64,000 bases of DNA, from the NCBI RefSeq assembly GCF_024433635.1, contig NZ_WNJZ01000013.1:22558-86557 (forward strand). The letters are read 5' to 3'. The translations under genes were made by a program, and so were the position numbers. The notes under the pieces are model-generated. The model was not told where the DNA came from. It made no database searches and was given only the letters and a program-made list of their open reading frames with translations. Below are positions 18,243 through 26,534 of this stretch, piece by piece. Within the stretch, counting starts at the first letter, position 1, and the number at the start of each line of letters is the position of its first letter. The stretch comes from Ruminococcus sp. zg-924. Its GTDB lineage: Bacteria; Bacillota; Clostridia; Oscillospirales; Acutalibacteraceae.

Positions 18243-19760
18243 TTAGCTTTCGATGGCATTGATATATACTCTAAATCCGTCATAGATTGTATACAGTACT
18301 GCAATTACATTCACAAAATTATTGCTTATTGTCCTAATCATCAAGTCAAGCATTTTTTGAGAGGATTCTGGTGGCTTAGATAAAAGAGGAATAGTATTCA
18401 ATCCAAAATCACGAGAGATATTAAGGCTCAAAGATTTTTGCATATATACATTTTGAGATTCATCTGACACATATTTTTTTCCAACACCAGACTTTTCATT
18501 AAAATTTCCGAACACCATCTGTTGAATACAAATTGCTTGTCCAGCGGAAAAAGGTATTTTATTATCTCTTCTGTATATTCTAGCTCTAGGAGAATCCCAC
18601 ATTTTATATGCAGCGTCTATAGCAAGGAACAGCTGATCATAAGGTTCCTGCGGAAACTCATCGAATGTCCATTCTTTATATTTCTTTATCAAAAGATGTA
18701 CAATTGATTTATAGTCATCTGCATTTGGTATTACACTTTGATTATTTAAACCACTTTCGGTTAACCCTTTAGTCTTCTGCCAATACTCACTAATTGCTTC
18801 CTCAATGTATTTCTTTGGAATTTCTAATACTTGATCCATAAATCTAACTATAAACTGACAATATGTAGACCAAGCCCACTCTTTTCCCATATAATCAGCA
18901 AACTGCTCTGTTACCTTTTCATTAAAACCTATGCAAATCACATCATCTATAAGTCCCGGCATCTTAACGGTTGGGCTCACGCATAATGAGAGTATCAGAG
19001 GATTTAATTCATCTCCATATCTCTTGCCGGTTATTTCTTCCAACTTAAGAATTTCGCTTTTAACTTCTGCTTTTAATTCATCTCCTAACTTGCTCATATT
19101 TTCATAATAGTTCGTGTTTTCTTTTGAATTGATTATAATACCTTGAGGAACTGGTATCCCCATTTTTGTTAATTTAGATAGATGTTGAGCTTTTACTCCG
19201 GTTAACTCAACATCTAATTCAGCAGCAGCTAGAAAATCAAACACTCTTTTATATCCTACATTATTTGATTTCCCCTGAATATGGTCTTGTTCCTTAGTAA
19301 TCTCTGTCTCACTCTCTGGTTCATTCTGTCCTTCAACTTGATTATATACGATTACTTCATCAGAGTCCCACTTAAGCGCTACTGTTATCCAACCTACCAC
19401 ATTACTAGCATATTCCTTGCTCATAAAGCACTCATCCATAAGAATGCTTGTTGCTTTTTTTATAACGATTTCTCTTGAAGCTTTTGATGAATTGCCAGTT
19501 AACAGAATACTAATAAAGTCAGTACCACAACAATTCTTTAATAATCTATATTCTTTAGTTAAGAATGGGGCATAGTCACTGAAATAAGACAGCAATAACC
19601 TTTTGTCCTTTAAAACATCAACACCATATTCATCTACAATAAAGCACAATATCTCTTCCGGCTTTTTCCTTTCAAATTGAACAAGGCTTTCGCCACAAAA
19701 TGGACATACTAGTATTGATCTAGAACTATTCCATTCACTATTACATTTTTCACACTTCAT
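18243..19760 (-). CDS. Zinc ribbon - LDDL-like module - inactive PPDK N-domain
   Basis: 505 residues; ATG at 19760 with AAGGAG upstream. Zinc ribbon at 3-22 (CEKC, CPFC); divergent adaptor module at 35-130 (YGVDVLKDKRLLLSYFSDYAP). Residues 186-430 follow pyruvate phosphate dikinase closely: MGIPVPQGIII, GKRYGDELNPL, VKMPGLIDDVICIGFN, FDEFPQEPYDQL, MWDSPRARIYRRDNKIP and QQMVFGNFNEKSGVG. The glycine-rich nucleotide loop (GGKG in PPDK) reads TGVKAQ, the ATP-binding Arg of VRSGAR is Cys260, and the part with the catalytic Glu and Gln is absent; the last 75 residues are unrelated and hydrophobic. So an ATP-grasp shell without activity, reused as a binding part. Seen: motifs and losses. Known: roles of those residues in PPDK. 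Inferred: non-catalytic function. Confidence 0.8.
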   Translation of the reverse strand: MKCEKCNSEWNSSRSILVCPFCGESLVQFERKKPEEILCFIVDEYGVDVLKDKRLLLSYFSDYAPFLTKEYRLLKNCCGTDFISILLTGNSSKASREIVIKKATSILMDECFMSKEYASNVVGWITVALKWDSDEVIVYNQVEGQNEPESETEITKEQDHIQGKSNNVGYKRVFDFLAAAELDVELTGVKAQHLSKLTKMGIPVPQGIIINSKENTNYYENMSKLGDELKAEVKSEILKLEEITGKRYGDELNPLILSLCVSPTVKMPGLIDDVICIGFNEKVTEQFADYMGKEWAWSTYCQFIVRFMDQVLEIPKKYIEEAISEYWQKTKGLTESGLNNQSVIPNADDYKSIVHLLIKKYKEWTFDEFPQEPYDQLFLAIDAAYKMWDSPRARIYRRDNKIPFSAGQAICIQQMVFGNFNEKSGVGKKYVSDESQNVYMQKSLSLNISRDFGLNTIPLLSKPPESSQKMLDLMIRTISNNFVNVIAVLYTIYDGFRVYINAIES

Positions 19761-19804
19761 TTATACTGCTCCTTATGTATTAAATAACCCACTAAACATT
19801 ATTT

Positions 19805-19843
19805 TTTGTTGCATTTATTTGTTGCATTTATTTGTTGCATTTT
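19805..19843. repeat. Three tandem 13-bp copies
   Basis: The unit tttgttgcattta occurs three times head to tail between the stop of the 855-residue gene and the PPDK-type gene start region. Possibly slippage-prone; no function can be assigned. Confidence 0.8.
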
Positions 19844-19855
19844 TTCCTTAAGTAA

Positions 19856-22423
19856 TCAAAACCAAAATTTTTTAAGTTCTTCTGCAGCTGAATCATCACC
19901 TTTAGCTACTGCTTTTCTTAGTAAATCTTTTGCCTTATTTTTATCTTTTTTCACTCCAATACCGTTTTTATATAGTATTGCGAGTGCTCTTGCTGCTTCA
20001 AAACAGCCAGATTCATATGATTCTTTTATGCATTTAAACGCTTCATCCGGTTTGTTAAGCACAAATGCGTTTATCAGTCCTAACCGACACAATGCATATA
20101 TCGAATCTTTACGAGCAGCTTTTATATAATAATCAATAGCTTTTTGAACATCGGTATTTACTTCCCATCCATTTTCCATTATTGTTCCCAAAAGGGAATA
20201 TACTTTCCCATCATCAAGTTTATCTGCAAAATCTGATAATGCCCAAACTAAAAAGCTGGGCTCATTATCAAATTTTTCTAAAATCATTTTCTTTACAGAG
20301 TCTCTTAGCTCATCTGAAAACTTTCTAATCACAGTATTATCTTCATTGTGTATAAAATAATCAGGGTGAGTTAAATCCACAAAATATATCCGTGTGAGTA
20401 AATACAGCCCTTCATTAATCCCTAATACACTTGCTTTATCGTAAAGTGTAATAGCGTATTCTATCATATTATCATCGCCGTATTGATACACTAAATCTGC
20501 CATTTTAATCATTGTCCATTTCACATCTTCTGAGTCACTAGAAGATATTAAATGGCTAGCTTTTGAAAGGTACTGCGTTGCTTTGTTTCTGTCTTTTCCC
20601 ACCCCTATACCTGTAAAAAACATTTCCGACACTTTAATTGTTGATAGAATATTGTCGTGATTAGCTGAAGAAAAATACCATTTAAACGCCTCGTGTTCAT
20701 CTTTTTTAAAATGGAAACCAGTTTCATAAGCAGTTCCCATTACTCGTTCAGCTTCATCATATCCATTGTCGGCTGCCTTTTGATACCAATAAAAGCACTT
20801 ATCTTCATCGTAGAATTCATCTTCAAAATAACGTTGAGCTAATACATATTGTGCAGCTGCGAACCCATTATTAGCAGCCTTAGTTAAATAATAGAATCCT
20901 ATATCGGTATCATAAAGCTCAAAGTTATTATTAAAGTACCAAAAAGAGATCATATATTGCGCTCTCTCGTTTCCTAAATCAGCTGCTCTTTTGATATATT
21001 GAAACGCTTTGCTTTTATCTGGTTCTATCCCTTCTCCCAGATAATATATATATCCTAATCTCATAAGAGCGTTTATATTATCATGTTCAGCTGCTTTCTC
21101 ATACCATTCACGAGCTTTAACATAATCACGTTTTATGCCTCTTCCAAAATAAAGCATATCCCCAACAAAATTCTGAGATAAGAAGTGTCCTCTTTCTGCA
21201 GCAAATAAAAAGTGCTTATATGCTAGTGAATAATCTTTATCTATTCCCATTCCGTAATAGAAAATCTTTCCTAGTTCATAATGACATCTCTTATTACTAG
21301 TATGAGAAATAGAAGAAAGCATTTCAAAGCCAATTCTCTCTTGCTTTTCAACCGGATTTCCATACAAATAACACTTGGCTACTTCTACTTTCGCTGCAAC
21401 ATGTCCTTGAACGCTTGATTTTTCTAACCATTTTAACCCTTCGTTTGGATTCTTTTCACCAAGCGTTCCATACATTAAGTCAAATCCTAAAAAGTATTGT
21501 GCATCGCTATCTCCATATTCACACATCAATACTAAGTTTTTCTTATTTGCAACATATATTTCTTTTGCCTTTATTTCATTTTTTTCACATCCTTTTCCCA
21601 TTCGATACATGTCCGCAATCCACGCTTTTGCTAAAGGACAGTTTTCTGCATCTGCATTATATTTGAAAATACTACGTGCTTTATCATAATTAACATCGCA
21701 CCCTTTACCAAAATAATACATTTGCGCTAGTTTTGTTCCCGCTAAAGTATTTCCGTTATTATACGCTTTCTCAAATCGTTCTAGAGCATCCTTAAAATCC
21801 TCTTGTACACAAGAACGCATTCCTAATTGATATTCAATATTCTCAGATTCATACTCGTATTTTTCTTTACAGAAGCCAAATTTAAGACGAGTAAATTTAT
21901 TCTTTCTCTCAGTATTATTTACAGTTGTCGATTGAAAATCATTTTCAATGTGTTCCAACTCTGATATTTCAGCTTTTTCAATTTTTCTTTGTTTAGTTAG
22001 AGATTGGGCTTTTGTTGAAGAGAGCTCCCATTTTAGCGCTATGGTAATCCAATTAACCACATTGCTGGCATACTCCTCACTCATAAAGCATTCATCCATA
22101 AGCAACCTAAGAGCTTTTTTTATGGCTATCTCTTTTGACTCGTTTGATGAAGAATCACTGGACAAAAGAACACTAATGAAATCTGTGCTACAGCAGTTCT
22201 TTAGTAGTTTGTATTCTTTATTCAAGTGCGGGGCGAAGTCGCTGAAATATGATAACAATAGTTTTTTCTTCCGAAATACATCAATTCCATATTCTTTCAT
22301 TATATAGCTCAATATTTCTTCAGGCTTTTTTATTTCTGATTGAACAAGACTCTCACCGCAAAACGGACATACTTGTATTGGTTTTGAACTATTCCATTCA
22401 CTTTTGCATTTTTCACACTTCAT
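19856..22423 (-). CDS. Zinc ribbon - LDDL-like module - long Sel1 array
   Basis: The ATG at 22423 (MKCEKCKSEW) is chosen because AGGAGA lies six bases before it; an upstream ATG adds 22 unlikely residues. 855 residues: zinc ribbon (CEKC, CPFC), divergent adaptor module (YGIDVFRKKKLLLSYFSDFAP), then from about residue 195 to the end some sixteen to eighteen Sel1 repeats (for example GRGIKRDYVKAREWYEKAA). The first 130 residues are close to those of the PPDK-type protein downstream, so the two are recent duplicates with different C-terminal parts. Sel1 superhelices of this size are protein-protein scaffolds. Sixteen bases separate it from the nuclease gene upstream, so it belongs to the same transcript. 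No signal peptide. Confidence 0.8.
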   Translation of the reverse strand: MKCEKCKSEWNSSKPIQVCPFCGESLVQSEIKKPEEILSYIMKEYGIDVFRKKKLLLSYFSDFAPHLNKEYKLLKNCCSTDFISVLLSSDSSSNESKEIAIKKALRLLMDECFMSEEYASNVVNWITIALKWELSSTKAQSLTKQRKIEKAEISELEHIENDFQSTTVNNTERKNKFTRLKFGFCKEKYEYESENIEYQLGMRSCVQEDFKDALERFEKAYNNGNTLAGTKLAQMYYFGKGCDVNYDKARSIFKYNADAENCPLAKAWIADMYRMGKGCEKNEIKAKEIYVANKKNLVLMCEYGDSDAQYFLGFDLMYGTLGEKNPNEGLKWLEKSSVQGHVAAKVEVAKCYLYGNPVEKQERIGFEMLSSISHTSNKRCHYELGKIFYYGMGIDKDYSLAYKHFLFAAERGHFLSQNFVGDMLYFGRGIKRDYVKAREWYEKAAEHDNINALMRLGYIYYLGEGIEPDKSKAFQYIKRAADLGNERAQYMISFWYFNNNFELYDTDIGFYYLTKAANNGFAAAQYVLAQRYFEDEFYDEDKCFYWYQKAADNGYDEAERVMGTAYETGFHFKKDEHEAFKWYFSSANHDNILSTIKVSEMFFTGIGVGKDRNKATQYLSKASHLISSSDSEDVKWTMIKMADLVYQYGDDNMIEYAITLYDKASVLGINEGLYLLTRIYFVDLTHPDYFIHNEDNTVIRKFSDELRDSVKKMILEKFDNEPSFLVWALSDFADKLDDGKVYSLLGTIMENGWEVNTDVQKAIDYYIKAARKDSIYALCRLGLINAFVLNKPDEAFKCIKESYESGCFEAARALAILYKNGIGVKKDKNKAKDLLRKAVAKGDDSAAEELKKFWF

Positions 22424-22439
22424 TTTTTCTCCTATCCAT

Positions 22440-22991
22440 TTAACGCTTGATACCGGTACCTTTTGATTTCCCGTGAGTAGTAGAAGCACTTGTTTTACTC
22501 GAAGATTCAGTATTACTCTTTATACTTGATTTAAAGCTATCAATTTTTTGATTTGCATTGTCATTGCTTTTGCTGGATTGCTTAATTGTTTTTGATAATT
22601 TCGTATTTAGGTCGTATAGAGGAGCTTTTGGATGTTGATTACCCCTAAAACCATTCATTTCTTTTGTTTTGGGATCGTAGTAACCGTTTGTTTTATTATG
22701 ATAGCTTCCTCGATGAGCACCGTATAAATGCTCTTTTTCGGTCAAAAACTGAATATTCTTAGAATCACCAGCAAACTTAGGGTATGTACTGACAGATTTC
22801 ATGTGATGCCCATCATATCCAGAAACAGAACCACGACGTATCAATTCTTTCTTTTCTAAATTTGTCCATTGACGAGTGCCTTTACCTTCTAAAACTCGTT
22901 GCCTTTCTTCTTTCCAAGCCTGACGAACCGCTTTTTGTCTTTCCGCAGTCAGTTGTTTCTTTTGCTTAGGTGTTAATGTGCTATTGCTCAT
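22440..22991 (-). CDS. GHH/HNH-type nuclease, toxin candidate
   Basis: The ATG at 22991 is preferred, with GGTGAG just upstream; an ATG twelve bases earlier is possible. 183 residues. The core SGYDGHHMKSV (about 58-66), the spaced AGDSKNIQFLT and EHLYGAHRG..YHNKTNGYY are typical of the GHH branch of HNH/Endonuclease VII-like toxin nucleases, with DGHH and later His residues as metal and catalytic ligands. The first 50 residues are very basic and the last 50 are low-complexity Ser/Lys. Secretion or processing domains of polymorphic toxins are absent. The start overlaps the end of the SUKH gene, so translation is coupled to an immunity protein. Inferred: a DNA or RNA nuclease effector of the cluster, or a captured toxin cassette. 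Confidence 0.75.
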   Translation of the reverse strand: MSNSTLTPKQKKQLTAERQKAVRQAWKEERQRVLEGKGTRQWTNLEKKELIRRGSVSGYDGHHMKSVSTYPKFAGDSKNIQFLTEKEHLYGAHRGSYHNKTNGYYDPKTKEMNGFRGNQHPKAPLYDLNTKLSKTIKQSSKSNDNANQKIDSFKSSIKSNTESSSKTSASTTHGKSKGTGIKR

Positions 22992-23430
22992 TCTGCTCAC
23001 CATTTATTTCCACAATATATCCTTTAATCAATTCATCTAACCAAAATTTTAAATTACTCCATTGATCAAACAATTCATTATTCTCATGATCCCACTGAAT
23101 AATACACTCTGGTTTCTCCATTTGAATGCACAAATAATCACCAAAGTTATATTTGCCAAAGATTAGATACTCTTCAGGAATACTCATTGATTTTTTTATA
23201 ACTTGATTTGCTTTTATCACATCATTTTCGCAATCAATACCATAGATAATAGTACCAGGAATAAATATTTCTCCACCGTTAAAAAGACTAATCAACTCTC
23301 GATAACTTTCGGGTAATTCAATATTATTTTCCTTTTGGTATTTCTGAATATCTTCTTTTGAATACGGTGGCATTAATTCGCTATTTCCAATCGACCTTAC
23401 CTGATTTATCAAATTCTTCATAATTAACAT
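22981..23430 (-). CDS. SUKH (SMI1/KNR4) family immunity protein
   Basis: ATG at 23430 with AGGTG six bases upstream; 149 residues. The pattern PYSKEDIQKYQKENNIELP, then YRELISLFNGGEIF, a hydrophobic EEYLIFGKYNFGDYLCIQM strand and the DQWSNLKFWLDELI helix is that of SUKH proteins, which neutralise polymorphic nuclease toxins by binding them. The reading frame overlaps the start of the nuclease gene by eleven bases, so both are made together. Order is immunity first, toxin second, the reverse of most contact-dependent toxin loci, which suits continuous protection of the producing cell. Pairing is inferred from overlap and family habits. Confidence 0.8.
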   Translation of the reverse strand: MLIMKNLINQVRSIGNSELMPPYSKEDIQKYQKENNIELPESYRELISLFNGGEIFIPGTIIYGIDCENDVIKANQVIKKSMSIPEEYLIFGKYNFGDYLCIQMEKPECIIQWDHENNELFDQWSNLKFWLDELIKGYIVEINGEQNEQ

Positions 23431-23446
23431 AATAATCACCTTGAAT

Positions 23447-23800
23447 TTAAAATTTATCCCCAGTCACAGTAAACCTTTCTGTGGCTGTTACTATATTTTC
23501 CATTGATGTTCCGCACCAGTGGCAAGGTAAGTTTTCTTCACCATTCCAACATGTCAACTTTTGGCATGTACCACACTGAACAAAACTTTTTGATCCACAA
23601 TAAGGACAACCTGGGTATTCTTCTGTTGCAAAAAGATTACCCACAACCTTGTTGGTATCATATCCTTCATTTTTTGCGTGCCTAGCGTTTATCTTAAACG
23701 CCCAAGTTCTATACCAGTCTCCATCTTTCATCTTTTGGACTCTAACACCAAAAGCCTTTTTTTCTTTGTTGCACCTAATTAATATAATATTTGCTTCCAT
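23447..23800 (-). CDS. Free-standing TerY-C zinc-ribbon protein
   Basis: ATG at 23800 (MEANIILIR) with GGAGG eight bases upstream. 117 residues: a beta-rich N-terminal part, then GCPYCGSKSFVQCGTCQKL and LPCHWCG, giving three Cys pairs. This spacing matches the TerY-C metal-binding domain that in other bacteria is fused to the C-terminus of the vWA protein TerY. Here it is a separate gene directly behind a vWA gene (stop of that gene 20 bases upstream of this start), so the fused form seems split. Inferred role: metal-binding partner of the vWA protein in the same complex. Confidence 0.75.
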   Translation of the reverse strand: MEANIILIRCNKEKKAFGVRVQKMKDGDWYRTWAFKINARHAKNEGYDTNKVVGNLFATEEYPGCPYCGSKSFVQCGTCQKLTCWNGEENLPCHWCGTSMENIVTATERFTVTGDKF

Positions 23801-23820
23801 TTTCTTTCCTCCAGTATTTA

Positions 23821-24903
23821 TTACCATTCATCATCGTCCCAACGAGGAGTTTCATCCTGTTTGGAAACTTTTATTAACCAGATATTATCCTTATCGGAAA
23901 CATAATCTCCGTCTTTTAAGTAAGCTTTAATAAAATTGGCAGTACAGCTCAAAAAAACATCTTCTAAACCCTCGTTTATAAATGTTATCTTTCTATCATT
24001 AATGGAGCATCGTAATGATGCAATAAATGTTTGCTTAATGCAAAAACACTCTAATTCATCAAACAAAAAGGTTCTAGCGCTTTGTCTTTTAATACAATAG
24101 CTAATACTGATTTTTTCATCGAGTTTGTTGTTTATCAAAACTGAATGATTCGTTTTTGATAATTCAAAAGCAATAGTAAGGGCTTTATCAGGGGAAGAAG
24201 GTCGTATTTGACACAAACAAATGTTTTCTTTATCTAATAAAACCAGTTTATTGTTATCACGAGTCATAATTTCAAATACTGAACTATAATCCTCTTCTGA
24301 TTCTACTTCTAATCCCAATGGTATATCAATTGGAGAAATTATCTGTTCAAATGCGTCTAATCCATATGGACTAATAATTGCTTCGGTTGTTCTAGTGAAT
24401 TTTTCTAAATAAGACATATTATTGTCTTTTTCAATAGGAATGGCTATTCTTAATGAATTATTAAACAGGGAGTTTTTATACAGGTTTTCTATTGCGGTAT
24501 AAACACCCTTATTTTGTGATGTTGCTGAAAGTAAAGTAATTATTGGTTTATAATATCCATACTTTCCAAAGTATCCTTCAAAATATTCTTTTACTAATAC
24601 TGAATCACATAAATATTCTAATGAATTACACATATCAAAGCAAAAATCTGATTCTAATTCAGTATAATAAAAATCCTCTATGTTAATAAAACCACTTGTA
24701 ACGTTTTGCACTTTCCTTAAAGCTGATATTATCAATACTGCAATATTATAATCCTTATGTTTCTCCGAAACATCTGATAAAATCTCACCAATAGAATACA
24801 TAACTTCATTAATGGTTGCAAGAGATTCTCCATTCATTTCATTTGAATTATCAACTATGAAAATAAATGGCAGCGTTTTTTTGAATGTTTTTTCATTCGA
24901 CAT
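23821..24903 (-). CDS. Degenerate vWA protein with beta-rich C-terminal domain
   Basis: 360 residues; ATG at 24903 with AGAGGT upstream. Residues 10-190 form a vWA fold (LPFIFIVDNSNEMNGESL, later KPIITLLSATSQNKG) in which the MIDAS signature DxSxS reads D18-x-S20-x-E22 and the SDG loop is SAT, so metal binding is doubtful. Residues 205-340 are a beta-rich domain (LVLLDKENICLCQI, ISISYCIKRQSARTF) that I do not recognise. The end PRWDDDEW is shared with the vWA pseudogene at 15.7 kb and is similar to the acidic Trp-containing end of TerY. Next to the TerY-C gene, so the two probably function as one split TerY-like unit. Confidence 0.7.
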   Translation of the reverse strand: MSNEKTFKKTLPFIFIVDNSNEMNGESLATINEVMYSIGEILSDVSEKHKDYNIAVLIISALRKVQNVTSGFINIEDFYYTELESDFCFDMCNSLEYLCDSVLVKEYFEGYFGKYGYYKPIITLLSATSQNKGVYTAIENLYKNSLFNNSLRIAIPIEKDNNMSYLEKFTRTTEAIISPYGLDAFEQIISPIDIPLGLEVESEEDYSSVFEIMTRDNNKLVLLDKENICLCQIRPSSPDKALTIAFELSKTNHSVLINNKLDEKISISYCIKRQSARTFLFDELECFCIKQTFIASLRCSINDRKITFINEGLEDVFLSCTANFIKAYLKDGDYVSDKDNIWLIKVSKQDETPRWDDDEW

Positions 24904-25019
24904 ATAATTACCTCTTTATCAATTCTTATTATTTCTTTTCCACAAAACGGACAGTATTTTTCTTTTCTATTATTTGAAGCTATTAGTTTCCATTCTTCTT
25001 TACAAGCAACACACCGCAT
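24855..25019 (-). CDS. 54-residue zinc-ribbon protein
   Basis: ATG at 25019 with TAGGG six bases upstream, TAG at 24855. The start MRCVACKEEWKL and the pair CPFCGKEI give a compact CxxC..CxxC zinc ribbon very like residues 1-25 of the two MKCEKC proteins. It overlaps the following vWA gene start by 49 bases in another frame. It may be a true small protein coupled to the vWA gene or the last trace of a zinc-ribbon/LDDL gene. Confidence 0.5.
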   Translation of the reverse strand: MRCVACKEEWKLIASNNRKEKYCPFCGKEIIRIDKEVIICRMKKHSKKRCHLFS

Positions 25020-25080
25020 AAATAACCCTATAAATAAAATCCATTTTTTCTAAAACAACTAAATTTGTGATTAATAGCAA

Positions 25081-25111
25081 GAGCTCCACAGTCTTTCGAC
25101 TGTCGGAGCTC
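25081..25111 (-). terminator. Hairpin behind the PP2C gene
   Basis: gagctccacagtc, loop, gactgtcggagctc: a 13-base stem with one mismatch, 24 bases after the PP2C stop. The T-tract on the minus strand is weak (TTGCTATT), so termination may be partial. It separates the kinase-TerY-PP2C core from the degenerate set downstream. Confidence 0.6.
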
Positions 25112-25134
25112 CATGTTCGTTTTAATGCATTGAA

Positions 25135-26502
25135 TTAATCTGTTGCGCTTTTTAATGCGTTCAACTTTTCGACTGTTTCTTGTCTTTTTCTCTTATAATC
25201 TTCGTACTTGTCTATATAAGGGAAATATTGGGATTCAATCTTTTCCTTGCTTTCTTCTACGATAACAAGTTCATTCTCTGCATCGGCTAATTCGAGATGA
25301 AGCTGCGCCAGCTTATCTTTTAATTGAGATAGGTTATCTGCAGAACCAGATAGTAGCTTTATCAAGTCAACAGCCATACTTGGAAGTCCATTAAATTGAT
25401 CAGCGTGTTCATCCATTTTTTTCTGCTGAACCTGTATTTCGTTTGCAATGTCGTTGCATTGCTTTTTTAACAATTCGACCTTAGATTTAGCTTTTTCATA
25501 TTCAGAACAAATCTTGGTATATTTATTCTTCAAATATTCGAACTTACCACCGTTTTCAATAGAGTTAATTCTATCAGTATATATTGCTATTTCATCCTCT
25601 ATGTCTACTAACTTGTTCAATTCTGAAAAATCATCTAAGAAACACTTCGTTCTTTCAATATCAACAATACCACATACAGTTACATCATCTGCACTTCCGT
25701 TCTCACTTAAACGGCTCAACTCTGTTGATAGATAATTTTCTAATTCTTCAATACCGTTTTCACATGCATATTTAAGTAATTCTCGATAATAGGCGTGCAT
25801 TTTTTCCATAGACATAGGAAAACTATCTTCCACTCCATCGCTACCCGCTACACAAGCAATTACCGGATTCTCGTCCAAATCAATAATATAATAGCGACAA
25901 CTCTGAGCTGCATCTGGATCACAGAGAGATGTTGTAGCGTTTGCTAGACATCTATCATCCCAAGGTATGGGTTGTGATACATTTCCTTTGCAATCAAACA
26001 CATCGCATCTTCCATCACCTTGCTGTAACAGTAATAAATATCTCTCCGTTAATAGAGCTGATATTAATGTAGTGCCATAAGCTTTTTCAATCATCTTTCC
26101 CTTAATAAAATTGGGAGAATATAAGGGGGCATTTGAAAGTTCTTCCGCTGAAAACGGATTGTTTTCAAAGTCTTGATATACTTTCTCCGTCCACTTGCTT
26201 ACAATACTATTGATTAAATGTGCAATTATCTTATTTGATTCGTGCTTATCGTTGAGCAAAAGGTCATCCCAGTTCTGCTGTTGAATCTCTTTGGAAAATG
26301 TTTCGAGTTCATCACAAACGACTTCGCAAATATACTGAGAACCTAAAGAACTTCTTATGCAATTAGAATCGCCGTGACCATCGGCAACAGCAAAAATCTT
26401 TGCTGTGCCGAGATCGCGCTTCATACCATAATCCTCACAAGGAATGTCTTTTTTTATATGACTGTAACCTCTAACTCGGTTATAGAAAACATCATATGAC
26501 AA
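25135..26502 (-). CDS. PP2C-family protein phosphatase with coiled-coil tail (TerY-P triad)
   Basis: 455 residues; the start is TTG at 26502, behind GAGAGGAG. PP2C motifs are all present: CEDYG near 22-26, AVADGHGD at 39-45, YGTTLISALL, AGSDGVED near 216 and SADDVTVCG near 270, giving the metal-binding Asp residues. From about 295 to 450 a long coiled coil follows, probably for oligomerisation or docking. It removes phosphate from Ser/Thr, opposing the kinase encoded two genes upstream. Known: kinase, PP2C and vWA together form the TerY-P triad of tellurite-resistance-related systems. The hairpin after the gene marks the end of the core unit. The gene starts 32 bases after the TerY stop. Confidence 0.9.
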   Translation of the reverse strand: MSYDVFYNRVRGYSHIKKDIPCEDYGMKRDLGTAKIFAVADGHGDSNCIRSSLGSQYICEVVCDELETFSKEIQQQNWDDLLLNDKHESNKIIAHLINSIVSKWTEKVYQDFENNPFSAEELSNAPLYSPNFIKGKMIEKAYGTTLISALLTERYLLLLQQGDGRCDVFDCKGNVSQPIPWDDRCLANATTSLCDPDAAQSCRYYIIDLDENPVIACVAGSDGVEDSFPMSMEKMHAYYRELLKYACENGIEELENYLSTELSRLSENGSADDVTVCGIVDIERTKCFLDDFSELNKLVDIEDEIAIYTDRINSIENGGKFEYLKNKYTKICSEYEKAKSKVELLKKQCNDIANEIQVQQKKMDEHADQFNGLPSMAVDLIKLLSGSADNLSQLKDKLAQLHLELADAENELVIVEESKEKIESQYFPYIDKYEDYKRKRQETVEKLNALKSATD

Positions 26503-26534
26503 GGAAATCTCTCCTCTCTAAATCCGAGTTTAGT

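Noticed and set aside
18243..19760. Functional pyruvate phosphate dikinase gene
   Set aside because: The central phosphohistidine and PEP-binding domains are missing and key ATP-site residues are replaced.
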